From Treponema sp. (GTDB taxonomy: Bacteria > Spirochaetota > Spirochaetia > Treponematales > Treponemataceae): a DNA stretch of 14,499 nucleotides. The stretch lies in NCBI GenBank assembly GCA_016293645.1, contig JAEDDW010000046.1:1-14499 (forward strand), written 5' to 3'. Under the pieces are notes generated by a model. It ran no database searches. It saw nothing but the letters and a program-made list of their open reading frames with translations, and had not been told where the DNA came from. A program made the translations under genes and the position numbers. Shown piece after piece: positions 1 to 6,771 of this stretch. Every line of letters begins with the position of its first letter. Position 1 is the stretch's first letter.

Positions 1-328
1 CACCTTTGAGAACTGTCATAAGCATATAAATTCCCTGCTCTGTGAACGCATAAGGATTGTATTTTATATTATGACCTCTACCCTGTGGCTCATCGTTCAA
101 GGTCGAAATTTTCGACCTTGAAACAATCTTAACTTCATCATCAGTCAATTGAAATCTAAAATCTTCGTCAAATCGTTCAATATTATTTTTTACCTGTTCA
201 TTAAATCGTTTTGTCTCATACCCATAAATTTCCGCCAAATCACTGTCCAGCATTACCTGAACACCGCGAATTGTATAGATTTTATTTTTCAAATCATTTT
301 CATCGAGAATTATAATTTCATTTTCCAT
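1..328 (-). CDS. ORF6N domain protein, C-terminal part beyond the window
   Basis: The reading frame starts at ATG 326-328 and stays open to the left edge (109 codons visible). It is preceded by a good Shine-Dalgarno sequence (CTGGAGACGAGT before ATG). The translation has the full ORF6N signature: VQVMLDSDLAEIYGYETKRF near residues 23-42, then NIERFDEDFRFQLT, then after a variable loop YAFTEQGIYMLMTVLKG near residues 93-109. ORF6N is a KilA-N-like DNA-binding domain found in phage antirepressor-type proteins and often in genes placed between type I restriction-modification subunits. The family is known, but no specific target can be read from the sequence. It follows hsdM and an AlbA_2 regulator on the same strand, so it is probably the third or fourth gene of that operon. 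Its variable loop (residues SRSKISTLN) is encoded by a 27-bp near-perfect palindrome. Confidence 0.88.
   Translation of the reverse strand, partial: MENEIIILDENDLKNKIYTIRGVQVMLDSDLAEIYGYETKRFNEQVKNNIERFDEDFRFQLTDDEVKIVSRSKISTLNDEPQGRGHNIKYNPYAFTEQGIYMLMTVLKG
96..122. repeat. Perfect 13-bp inverted repeat inside the ORF6N gene
   Basis: Arm TTCAAGGTCGAAA (96-108) and its exact reverse complement TTTCGACCTTGAA (110-122) are separated by one base. The repeat lies inside the coding sequence, at the loop between the FRFQLT and YAFTEQG segments of the ORF6N domain. In mRNA it would fold into a strong hairpin with a minimal loop. Confidence 0.9.
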
Positions 329-455
329 ACTCGTCTCCAGCTTTTCGCATTTCCTTCATCTACTCCGCTTCCTCGTAATAATATGAATAATCAATGCCTT
401 TCATAAACATTTCGCGATCGTTGATTTTGCTTTTCTCGTCTAGAGTTACTAATTC

Positions 456-482
456 CAACTGGGTAGTGATACTACCCAGTTG
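456..482. repeat. Perfect 12-bp inverted repeat inside the start-less frame
   Basis: CAACTGGGTAGT (456-467) and ACTACCCAGTTG (471-482) are exact reverse complements separated by GAT. In the minus-strand frame they encode QLGSITTQL. No T-run follows on either strand, so a rho-independent terminator is not indicated. Confidence 0.9.
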
Positions 483-591
483 AGGAATCTCTGAAGCATA
501 AAAAAACGAATTGAAATCTTTTCTGTCATCTATTATTCCAAATTCATATACTAATTCATAATCAAGTAATTCGAACTTCCCGACATTCTGC

Positions 592-635
592 TTTTCTAGG
601 AAGAAAATAAACTTCCTAGAAAACTTCCTAGGAAA
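592..635. repeat. 12-bp inverted repeat plus an adjacent third copy of the arm
   Basis: TTTTCTAGGAAG (592-603) and CTTCCTAGAAAA (612-623) are perfect reverse complements with an 8-base A/T loop. A further copy of the arm, CTTCCTAGGAAA, follows at 624-635 and ends next to the stop codon of the AlbA_2 gene. The three CTTCCTAG units make alternative hairpins possible. Confidence 0.85.
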
Positions 636-2081
636 TTATTCCTCTTTATCCTTTAGAATTATCCATTCACCTTTTTTATCGCTACCAGTCCGATTTATGT
701 ATCCAGCATTTTTTAATATAGAACAATGAGTTCTGACACTTCTATCCGAAATATTTAGAGCTGCTGCAATTTCCTGGTTTGTTGCTGCAGGATGCTCTTT
801 TAAATAATCAAAAGTTTGTTCTGCTGTTTTAGGGAAAATAGAAGGAATGTTTTCCACTCTTTGTAAGAGCCGTTTTGATATATCTGCAAAATATTCCCCT
901 CTAAAAAACTGTGTTTTAAATTCAATATTTGAATCAACAAATTTAGGGGGATTGACTCTTGCATCAGCACAAGAATTTCTAATTCGTCTTAAGCCTGACC
1001 CCCATTCTTCCATAAGTCCGATTTTCTGGAATACCTTTGCAAGAACTGGATTTCGTAATTTTGAAACACCATCCAAGGCTTGTTCCAGAGTTAAATCATG
1101 TACAAGGGAACCAGGAGAAATAATATCTATACGATCTTCGTAAATTGCGATTTGAACATGTTCCGGATATAAATAATTTCTATGAACAACTGCATTTACA
1201 ATTGCTTCTCGAATAGCTTCAGGAGGAAATTCGTATTTATTCTTTCCCTGAATTCCGTCTATTTCCATACCAACTTTAATATTCTTAATTACAAATTGAA
1301 AAGCATCTTCAATTTGTTTATATAGTGGTCCAGAGCAATCCAGACGATCTAAAAATATGGATTTATCGGTTCCCCTGAATGCTGCGCATCGAACAGCACT
1401 CTGTTCAAATGCAGGTAATTCAACGCTCGAGAGGATACCAAATGCAATACTTGGCATTAAGTCAGAACCATTTCTAACTAATAATCCTAATGACTCCAGA
1501 GTATCTGTTGTTACATCAGGAGAATATGCATTTATTTTTTTTATCATTGAACTTAGTTCGTCACAAAGAGTTTTAATTTTTTCTTCATTAAAAAATCGAT
1601 CATTTAAATAAAGTTCGCGACAAGGAATTGAATCAAAGGAACTCCTTTTTCCAATTAGCTCCAGTTCATAAAGATTCTTCTCATCAGCAAGTCTGGATGT
1701 TGCGCCAACACGAATAAAAGAGCCTTTTTCTTTTCCTAGTGACTTTATGTAATATGGACAGTTACTGTTACTAAATATTTGAACAACAACAACAGATTTG
1801 CCCTGTTTATTCGTTTCCACAGTAATTTTTGGAGTTATCTGTGGTTCTATATTATCAGAAATTGAATTTGCAATTGCATCTATTAGCTTTGGCTGTTCAT
1901 TTTCGCTAATGGGAATAATTTCTTTTGTTTTGTCGTCTACGCCAAAGACAATAAAGCCACCGGAAGTATTACTGAATGCACTTACTGTTTTCAAAAATTT
2001 ATTTTTATCTTGCACCCATCCTCGCTTTAATTCGAGATTTAAGCTTTCGCCTTTTTGAATTAATCCAAAACTAAAATTCAT
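636..2081 (-). CDS. AlbA_2 (Schlafen-type) / HATPase_c_4 / winged-helix putative regulator
   Basis: The protein has 481 residues. The N-terminus (about 10-130) is an AlbA_2/divergent AAA-4 (Schlafen-type) domain, with ESLNLELKRG near residues 12-21, AFSNTSGGFIVFGVDD near 35-50 and later GSFIRVGATSR. The middle and C-terminal part matches the RecG-like HATPase_c_4 region: EAIREAIVNAVVHRNY, then DRIDIISPGSL, then GLMEEWGSGLRRI, the last two resembling GHKL ATP-lid glycine motifs. The C-terminus (about 420-475) is a winged helix with TNQEIAAALNISDRSVRTH. Proteins of this type are annotated as ATP-binding or transcriptional regulators and are often embedded in type I restriction-modification operons. 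ATG 2079-2081 lies 8 bases after the hsdM stop, and its Shine-Dalgarno sequence (GGGGGGAG) abuts that stop, so translation is probably coupled to hsdM. Confidence 0.88.
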   Translation of the reverse strand: MNFSFGLIQKGESLNLELKRGWVQDKNKFLKTVSAFSNTSGGFIVFGVDDKTKEIIPISENEQPKLIDAIANSISDNIEPQITPKITVETNKQGKSVVVVQIFSNSNCPYYIKSLGKEKGSFIRVGATSRLADEKNLYELELIGKRSSFDSIPCRELYLNDRFFNEEKIKTLCDELSSMIKKINAYSPDVTTDTLESLGLLVRNGSDLMPSIAFGILSSVELPAFEQSAVRCAAFRGTDKSIFLDRLDCSGPLYKQIEDAFQFVIKNIKVGMEIDGIQGKNKYEFPPEAIREAIVNAVVHRNYLYPEHVQIAIYEDRIDIISPGSLVHDLTLEQALDGVSKLRNPVLAKVFQKIGLMEEWGSGLRRIRNSCADARVNPPKFVDSNIEFKTQFFRGEYFADISKRLLQRVENIPSIFPKTAEQTFDYLKEHPAATNQEIAAALNISDRSVRTHCSILKNAGYINRTGSDKKGEWIILKDKEE

Positions 2082-2089
2082 ACTCCCCC

Positions 2090-3649
2090 CTACAGTTTAA
2101 TCTCGTACCCCAAATCCTTGAACACATTCAACAGTTCTTTTTTGCTTTCTTCTTCCTGTTTGAGTAAATCTGTAAGTTCTGTCTGAAGAGTTTTCATTGT
2201 TGTATCAAAATCTGCAGTCTCATCACGGTTTACAAATTCAATGTAGCGGCTAGGAACAAGAGTATATCCTTTTTCTACAATTTCACTCTTTTTGGCACTG
2301 TAACAAAATTCTGGAACATTCTGATAATCATTGTTGTCATTCTGCCAGTTGTGGAAAGTTCCAGTTACCTTGTTTCTTTCTTCCTGAGTAAGCTCCACAT
2401 ATTTTTTTTCATAGGGACTTCCCATCTGGCGAAGATCCATAAACAAAACTTCATCTTCTCTGGCACGGAATTTTCTCATTTTGCCGTTCTGCTGAACCAT
2501 TCTTGCTTTTTTGTTCTTGTTCAAAATCCACAAAGTAACCGAAATATCTGTTGTATAAAAAAGATTTCTTGGAAGAATTACGATTGCTTCTATAAGATTG
2601 TTTTCAATCAGCTGCTTACGGATTTCAAGTTCCTGACCTTCACCACTCAATGCACCGTTTGCAAGAAGAAAGCCTGCAACACCGTTCTGAGAAAGTTTTG
2701 AAACCATGTGCAAAATCCAGCCGTAATTTGCATTGCTTGTTGGAGGAACTACATAACCATCCCATCTTGAATCCTGTGTAAGTTCATTTTCTTCACGCCA
2801 GTCTTTCTGATTAAATGGAGGATTTGCCATAATAAAATCTGCACGAAGGTCTTTGTGCAAATCATTTGTAAAAGTATTGGCCGCCTTTTCCCCAAGGTCA
2901 CAAGGAATACCACGGATAGCAAGATTCATTTTTGCCATTTTATAAGTTGTACTTGTTCCTTCCTGACCATAAACAGAAATATCTTTTGTACTTCCCGCAT
3001 GATTTTCTACAAATTTCAAGGACTGAACGAACATACCACCAGAACCACAACAAGGGTCGTAGATTTTTCCTTTGTATGGTTCAATCATTTCGGCAATAAG
3101 ATTAACAACAGTTTTTGGAGTATAGAATTCCCCCTTACCTTTTCCTTCCTGAAGAGCAAACTTTGTAAGGAAGTATTCATAGACACGCCCCATGATGTCG
3201 TTTTCTTTGTCTGCAGTGGTCTGAATATTGTTAATTTCATCAAGAAGAGCTGCAAGTTTTGAAACATCAATTCCAAGACGAGAATAATAGTTATCTGGCA
3301 AAGCACCTTTTAATGTTGGATTCTGCTTTTCGATTGTGTTCAACGCTGTGTCAATTTTGAGGGCAATATCAATCTGCTTGGCATTTTCCATAATGTATGA
3401 CCAGCGGGATTCTTCCGGCACAAAGAAAACATTCTTCATTTCATAGAATTCCTGCATATCAATGTATTTTTCTTTGCCTTCAGCTTTGAGTTCTTCCTTG
3501 CGGTCATTGAATTTATCATTAACAAATTTCAAGAAAATCAGACTAAGAACTACATGCTTGTATTCTGCAGGTTCTACAGTTCCTCGCAATTTATCACAAG
3601 AGCTCCAAAGGGCATCTTCAAAACTCACCTGTTTTTTTGCTTTTGTCAT
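2090..3649 (-). CDS. hsdM: Type I restriction-modification system DNA methyltransferase subunit HsdM
   Basis: This is the 519-residue modification subunit of a type I system. It transfers a methyl group from S-adenosylmethionine to the N6 of adenine, in complex with HsdS. Residues 8-160 match the helical HsdM N-terminal domain (SFEDALWSSCDKLRGTVEPA). The catalytic domain follows, with GEFYTP at 173-178, SAM motif I DPCCGSGG at 198-205 and the catalytic NPPF at 276-279. A C-terminal helical segment (FDTTMKTLQTEL...) is typical of the contact with HsdS. The length is normal and no frame is broken. The Shine-Dalgarno AGGAGA sits before ATG 3647-3649. The gene follows a small XRE regulator and leads an operon whose next gene is the AlbA_2 protein. 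The partner hsdS and hsdR must lie beyond the left edge or be absent. Confidence 0.95.
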   Translation of the reverse strand: MTKAKKQVSFEDALWSSCDKLRGTVEPAEYKHVVLSLIFLKFVNDKFNDRKEELKAEGKEKYIDMQEFYEMKNVFFVPEESRWSYIMENAKQIDIALKIDTALNTIEKQNPTLKGALPDNYYSRLGIDVSKLAALLDEINNIQTTADKENDIMGRVYEYFLTKFALQEGKGKGEFYTPKTVVNLIAEMIEPYKGKIYDPCCGSGGMFVQSLKFVENHAGSTKDISVYGQEGTSTTYKMAKMNLAIRGIPCDLGEKAANTFTNDLHKDLRADFIMANPPFNQKDWREENELTQDSRWDGYVVPPTSNANYGWILHMVSKLSQNGVAGFLLANGALSGEGQELEIRKQLIENNLIEAIVILPRNLFYTTDISVTLWILNKNKKARMVQQNGKMRKFRAREDEVLFMDLRQMGSPYEKKYVELTQEERNKVTGTFHNWQNDNNDYQNVPEFCYSAKKSEIVEKGYTLVPSRYIEFVNRDETADFDTTMKTLQTELTDLLKQEEESKKELLNVFKDLGYEIKL

Positions 3650-3708
3650 TTTATATATTCTCCTAAGGATATTTTACTATGGTGCGATGCCAAAGAATGA
3701 CACTGTAA

Positions 3709-3930
3709 TTATTGTTCTTCAGAATTTTCGTTATTTACAACGCAAATATCGCCAACATCACAATGAAGTGCTTTACATATTTTCTGGAGACTTTCCATTG
3801 AAATATAATCGCCTTTGCTGAGTTTAGCTAAAATGTTAGAAGAAATACCTGCCAATGGCATAAGTTCGGTCTTATTCTTAATTCCCATAGCAGCAAGCTT
3901 TTTCCAAAGTTTTGAATAGTCTATAAACAT
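3709..3930 (-). CDS. Small XRE-family (Cro/C1, YozG-like) DNA-binding regulator
   Basis: A 73-residue protein that is almost entirely one helix-turn-helix domain: FIDYSKLWKKLAAMGIKN, then KTELMPLAGISSNILAKLSKG (the turn and recognition helix), then ISMESLQKICKALHCDVGDIC. This pattern is typical of the YozG/COG3655 group of XRE regulators. An upstream in-frame ATG at 3946-3948 overlaps the TATAAT box (3947-3952), so the start is placed at the second methionine, 3928-3930, preceded by GGGTGG. It sits 59 bases upstream of hsdM on the same strand, behind its own terminator-insulated promoter. By position it may control the restriction-modification operon, as C proteins do; that role is inferred. 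Confidence 0.82.
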   Translation of the reverse strand: MFIDYSKLWKKLAAMGIKNKTELMPLAGISSNILAKLSKGDYISMESLQKICKALHCDVGDICVVNNENSEEQ

Positions 3931-3946
3931 AATCCACCCTATTCTC

Positions 3947-3952
3947 ATTATA
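3947..3952 (-). promoter_or_regulatory. -10 box (TATAAT) of the XRE-hsdM operon
   Basis: A perfect TATAAT on the minus strand would start transcription near 3940, ten bases before ATG 3930. No convincing -35 hexamer is seen at 16-18 bases. It lies just downstream of a minus-strand terminator, consistent with the beginning of a new transcription unit. Confidence 0.5.
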
Positions 3953-3983
3953 TCATGAAAACGTGAAAAAGGGAGCTATTGTT

Positions 3984-4020
3984 AAAAAAAAGCCCAGAAT
4001 TCGTAAGAATTCCAGGCCCT
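3984..4020 (-). terminator. Rho-independent terminator, minus strand
   Basis: Read on the minus strand, GGCCTGGAATTC and GAATTCTGGGC form a stem (perfect GAATTC/GAATTC core, imperfect outer part) around the loop TTAC, directly followed by seven Ts. It would insulate the XRE-hsdM operon from transcription of the decayed genes to its right. Confidence 0.7.
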
Positions 4021-4030
4021 CACCTCCAAT

Positions 4031-4056
4031 TTTAACCGCAAACCTCCGCGGTTAAA
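4031..4056. repeat. 9-bp perfect inverted repeat
   Basis: TTTAACCGC (4031-4039) and GCGGTTAAA (4048-4056) are exact reverse complements with an 8-base loop. The hairpin stands directly upstream (in minus-strand sense) of the terminator at 3984-4020. It lacks a T-run of its own, and its role is unknown. Confidence 0.75.
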
Positions 4057-4316
4057 TCCGCTCCACTTTATATTTCCGCCTAAAATCAGCACAACTTCCG
4101 CCAAATTTCGCCCAAACCAGACCAATTCACCCCCCCCCAAAAAAAACACCACGTTACCGAAAAATTAAACCATATTGGGAATTTAATAAAATCAACCTTC
4201 TTTGATAAAAGTTTGAAGACTCTATTTTGACTATCGGGCTGAACTTTCATTTTTTTCTCATTTGCAGATTCTTTATATCCAAACTGCTGCAACTTAAACT
4301 TTTTGCGATTATAGCA
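4057..4316. other. Intergenic stretch with a C9A8 homopolymer tract, no supported gene
   Basis: Nothing protein-like was found here on either strand. The one notable element is a run of nine C followed by eight A (4130-4146), read as T8G9 on the minus strand. It lies in a weak 68-codon minus frame of unconvincing composition. Long G/C runs in treponemes can vary in length, but no gene here is clearly controlled by this one. Confidence 0.5.
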
Positions 4317-4397
4317 ATGATGGGCGAATACATAATCTATTATGGCGGAACAATTGACAATGCAACAGCAGTATTGAAAACATTCTACAGACAGTGA
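4317..4397 (+). pseudogene. Short TfoX N-terminal-domain remnant
   Basis: The plus-strand frame reads MMGEYIIYYGGTI and continues to a TGA at 4395-4397. The segment MMGEYxxYYxGxI is characteristic of the TfoX_N domain (competence-regulator-like small proteins), where it lies near the N-terminus. The residues before it and after it do not look like the family. The match is short (about 13 residues), so this is a tentative call of a recombined fragment. It overlaps the broken end of the diguanylate cyclase relic on the other strand. Confidence 0.35.
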
Positions 4398-5043
4398 TTG
4401 TACCTTCTGTCATTTACCTGCTTGAGTCCGTTCACGTCAAAGGAAATATAAACTGTGCCGTCAGGAATTCCATTGTCCTGGAGTTCCGCGATCTTGAATT
4501 CATAGGCGCGACGGTTTTCGAATTCAGTCATGGCATCAGTCAAAGCCATGCGCTCAATTTTCTTTGCATGATGGTTTTCTTCAGTGATGTTATCAAGTAT
4601 GTAAAGTGTTCCGATTTTTTTATTCCGTCTTACAAGATCCGTAACCCTTGGTTTGTAGACTTTTTCAGAACTTCTTATGACATCGTTTTTCAAAATTTTT
4701 TCTTTGATCGTCTCAAGAATCTGCCTGTTTTCTACAGCCATGGAAATGAGGGCACAGGCCAGAATCAAAATGGTGCGGATATTTCCGTCCCTGTTTCTTG
4801 TTTTTAGCTTCTGATGAATTACGATTCCAAAGACGGCAATCATGTATGCAATCAACAGAGCCGTGTAAGTCTTTGCCGTCATCTCAACAAGATATCCGAT
4901 ATTGTTGATCAAGGTTGCAAGACTGTAGAGAAAAAGGTCTGAATATGTTTTCTGCTTCCATGTCGTGAAAAGATATATGGTCGTAAAAAAAGCATGAGTA
5001 CGCTTACAGACTGCAGGACAACAGAAAGCTTATAGATCCCCAT
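4385..5043 (-). pseudogene. Frameshifted and 3'-truncated membrane diguanylate cyclase
   Basis: The original start is probably ATG 5041-5043 (MGIYKLSVVLQSVSVLML). That frame ends early, but a one-base shift at a run of seven A (4985-4991, T7 in the coding strand) joins it to a frame reading IYLFTTWKQKTYSDLFLYSL and on through hydrophobic N-terminal helices. Together this is the multi-helix sensor module typical of treponemal GGDEF proteins. The C-terminus enters a GGDEF domain (TDAMTEFENRRAYE, then YISFDVNGLKQVND with the first metal-binding Asp) but breaks off before the GGDEF motif itself, with an unrelated tail RRYNHCL. It therefore cannot make cyclic di-GMP. The frameshift and the truncation are independent lesions, consistent with a decaying gene rather than a sequencing error. 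Confidence 0.75.
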
Positions 5044-5079
5044 AAAAAAATTTACCACAATATGCCGTTTTTTTCTAGG

Positions 5080-5520
5080 CTAACTGCTTTCCTGCTGATT
5101 TTGCCTGCTTCCGATTTCCACCGGCAGAGGATTTCTTATGAAAGCGTTGGAAAAGCAAAGGCTGTATGCCCCGACGTTTTTGAAAACAATAAAATCTCCC
5201 GCCGCAAGTTTTCCATTGAAGCCTTTTTTCATTATGTCATTTTCAAGACAGGTGCAGCCGGTGATGGTAAAATCATTCAGCATTTTCTGGATGCCACCGT
5301 CGCTGAACCCGCATGCAATGGCAGTATTGTATTCTTCAGTGGAAACTACTTCCGCAGCCACGTTGTGCTTTTTGATTTCCGCAAGGACAAGGGGATGTGA
5401 ATTTGTCTTGAAGGAATAGGCCAGCTTGAAATCCCCAAGACCTGCTCCAAATTCCTTTCTGAGGCTTTCAATGTTCCGCCTGAGCTTCTGCGGATAAAAT
5501 CTATAGCACCGTGAATCCAT
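5080..5520 (-). pseudogene. PLP-dependent decarboxylase (LysA/NspC fold) with a large internal deletion
   Basis: The 146-residue frame joins the two ends of a fold-type III decarboxylase. The N-terminal part contains KLRRNIESLRKEFG and then KLAYSFKTNSHPLVLAEI; the Lys in SFKTNS corresponds to the PLP-binding lysine. EVVSTEEYNTAIACGF follows. The frame then runs directly into the C-terminal barrel: TGCTCLENDIMKK, GKLAAGDFIVFKNVGAYSLCFS and a final FIRNPLPVE. Diaminopimelate or carboxynorspermidine decarboxylases are near 400 residues, so roughly 250-300 residues are missing between IACGF and DFTITGC, in frame. Most of the TIM barrel is gone, so the protein cannot be active. The likely start is ATG 5518-5520. 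It is the right-hand neighbour of another relic on the same strand. Confidence 0.78.
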
Positions 5521-5557
5521 GTAAAAGAATTTACCTCAAGGCTTTTTTTGAGTCAAT

Positions 5558-5641
5558 TTGCACTTAAAATTCTGATTCTTTAAAATCCGTTAATGCCATT
5601 CTTTAAAAATGTATGCCACAAAACATGTTAAATGCTATAAT
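5558..5641 (+). promoter_or_regulatory. Promoter region of the GNAT pair (two candidate promoters)
   Basis: The first candidate is TTGCAC (5558-5563), a 17-base spacer and TAAAAT (5581-5586). The second is a perfect TATAAT at 5636-5641 with a weak ATGCCA at 5613-5618. The second would start transcription at about 5648-5649, which is the ATG itself, giving a leaderless message. Confidence 0.5.
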
Positions 5642-5648
5642 CCATTCC

Positions 5649-6161
5649 ATGAACATTACATACCGCAAAGCAGAAAAAAACGATCTGGATCAGGTCATGA
5701 AAGTCATCCGTGATGCACAGGCAACTCTCAAAGAAGATGGTGTCGACCAGTGGCAGGATGGTTTTCCAGATGAAAAAGTAATCCTTGAAGACATGAGTGT
5801 TCGTTCCGCCTTTGTAATTCTTGTTGACGGAAGTGTTTCCGGCTTTTTTGTCCTTGCATTCGGCATTGAACCGGACTATGTAAATCCTGTCCGCGGAGCT
5901 TTCAAGAACAATGAACCCTACGCCGCCATCCACAGAACCGCAATATCAAAGGACTGCAAGGGAAAAGGACTTTCACAGTTCATGTTCCAGTCGGCATTTG
6001 ACGAGATAAAGAAAGCAGGCATTGATTACGCAAGAATCGACACCCACCACGACAACAAAAGGATGCGCCATATCATGGCACGTGAAGGCTTTGAGGAAAC
6101 CGCGGTAATCGTTTTAAGCGCCAATGGCGATGAACGCGTTGCTGCAGAAAAGAAACTGTAA
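5649..6161 (+). CDS. GNAT family N-acetyltransferase
   Basis: A protein of about 170 residues with the GNAT fold. It transfers acetyl from acetyl-CoA to an amine; the substrate cannot be read from the sequence. Visible are the N-terminal ITYRKAEKNDLDQVMKVIRDAQ, a central strand FVILVDGSVSGFFVL, and the acetyl-CoA pyrophosphate loop HRTAISKDCKGKGLSQFMF (pattern xxGxGxS). FDEIKKAGIDYARIDTHHDN and NKRMRHIMAREGFEE follow. An earlier ATG (5613) would add 12 unrelated residues and would lie upstream of the TATAAT box at 5636, so 5649 is preferred. No Shine-Dalgarno sequence precedes it. A second GNAT gene follows after 5 bases. Confidence 0.88.
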   Translation: MNITYRKAEKNDLDQVMKVIRDAQATLKEDGVDQWQDGFPDEKVILEDMSVRSAFVILVDGSVSGFFVLAFGIEPDYVNPVRGAFKNNEPYAAIHRTAISKDCKGKGLSQFMFQSAFDEIKKAGIDYARIDTHHDNKRMRHIMAREGFEETAVIVLSANGDERVAAEKKL

Positions 6162-6166
6162 GGAAA

Positions 6167-6757
6167 ATGACTTTGGAAAAATTTGATTTCAGCAATGCAA
6201 AATTTCTCAATGCAGTAATAGACAGGGTTGTCCAGCTCTGGTCACCGCCAACAGATGACATGGCTTTCAGACGGCTTTATGTCGAAGCCATCATAAGGCA
6301 GAACGCGGCCGACAACGACATGCAGTTCCAGCTGTCGGAAAATGGAGAACTTTGTTCCATCGCCCTTGCTTCACGCCTTGGAGAGCACACTCCCTGGTAT
6401 ATCTGGTGGCAGGAAAAATTCGATGCCCTTCCGGAAGAATACCGGAAAATGTTTTCCATAAGCCGCGAGTACCTTTCAATGATGGATGAGAAAACCTACC
6501 GCTACATGAACAAGGATGACGTAAAGCTAAGCCTTTTTGTAAGCACAAAGGCCGGCTGGGGCAAACCTGTCCTTGAGGGCGCCATGGATTTTTTCAGGTC
6601 AAAGGGATTCAAAAACATATACCTCTGGACCGACTGCGAATGCAATGTGGACTGGTATGTAAGCCGTGGCTATGAACTTGTGGAAGAAGGTACCTACGAG
6701 CCTTTTTCTACACCCGAAGAACCTTATAAAACTTTTATTTTTAGAAAGAATCTTTAA
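6167..6757 (+). CDS. GNAT family N-acetyltransferase
   Basis: A 196-residue protein of the acetyltransferase fold, divergent from its upstream neighbour. Recognisable parts are FNAxF-like FSNAKFLNAVIDRVVQLW, then SLFVSTKAGWGKPVLEGAMD (central strand and acetyl-CoA loop region), FRSKGFKNIYLWTDCECN, VDWYVSRGYELVEEGTY and a C-terminal YKTFIFRK. The order strand, helix, strand, WYxxxGY is typical of GNAT C-terminal halves. The ATG lies 5 bases after the previous stop, with AAGGAA overlapping that stop, so the two genes form an operon and may be translationally coupled. The substrate is unknown. The gene ends before a REP-like palindrome. Confidence 0.82.
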   Translation: MTLEKFDFSNAKFLNAVIDRVVQLWSPPTDDMAFRRLYVEAIIRQNAADNDMQFQLSENGELCSIALASRLGEHTPWYIWWQEKFDALPEEYRKMFSISREYLSMMDEKTYRYMNKDDVKLSLFVSTKAGWGKPVLEGAMDFFRSKGFKNIYLWTDCECNVDWYVSRGYELVEEGTYEPFSTPEEPYKTFIFRKNL

Positions 6758-6771
6758 GCAATCCAGGACGG

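Larger units (their letters stand above)
360..635 (-). pseudogene. Unrecognised start-less reading frame between the AlbA_2 regulator and the ORF6N gene
   Basis: Immediately after the TAA stop of the upstream AlbA_2 gene, the same frame stays open for 91 codons to a TAG at 360-362. It then continues in the same frame for 13 more codons (MKEMRKAGDEYGK) to a TGA at 318-320, overlapping the ORF6N start. Its composition looks protein-like: KFELLDYELVYEFGIIDD, a segment containing FFYASEIPQLG, and near the end MFMKGIDYSYYYEEAE. There is no ATG, GTG or TTG in the first two thirds, only two methionines near the end. I do not recognise the family. Most likely it is the 3' end of a gene whose 5' part was lost or replaced. 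Readthrough or a non-canonical start is less likely. It carries two long inverted repeats. Confidence 0.5.

Noticed and set aside
149..406. 85-codon plus-strand frame
   Set aside because: It is antisense to the well-supported ORF6N gene and has no protein-like features of its own.
2855..3262. 135-codon plus-strand frame
   Set aside because: Antisense shadow of hsdM, which has all methyltransferase motifs on the other strand.
4086..4292. 68-codon minus-strand frame across the C9A8 tract
   Set aside because: Low-complexity composition rich in Trp, Phe and Lys, no recognisable family, no clear ribosome binding site, and it depends on the homopolymer length.
5062..5400. 112-codon plus-strand frame over the decarboxylase relic
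   Set aside because: The minus strand carries conserved decarboxylase segments, whereas the plus frame has no recognisable content.
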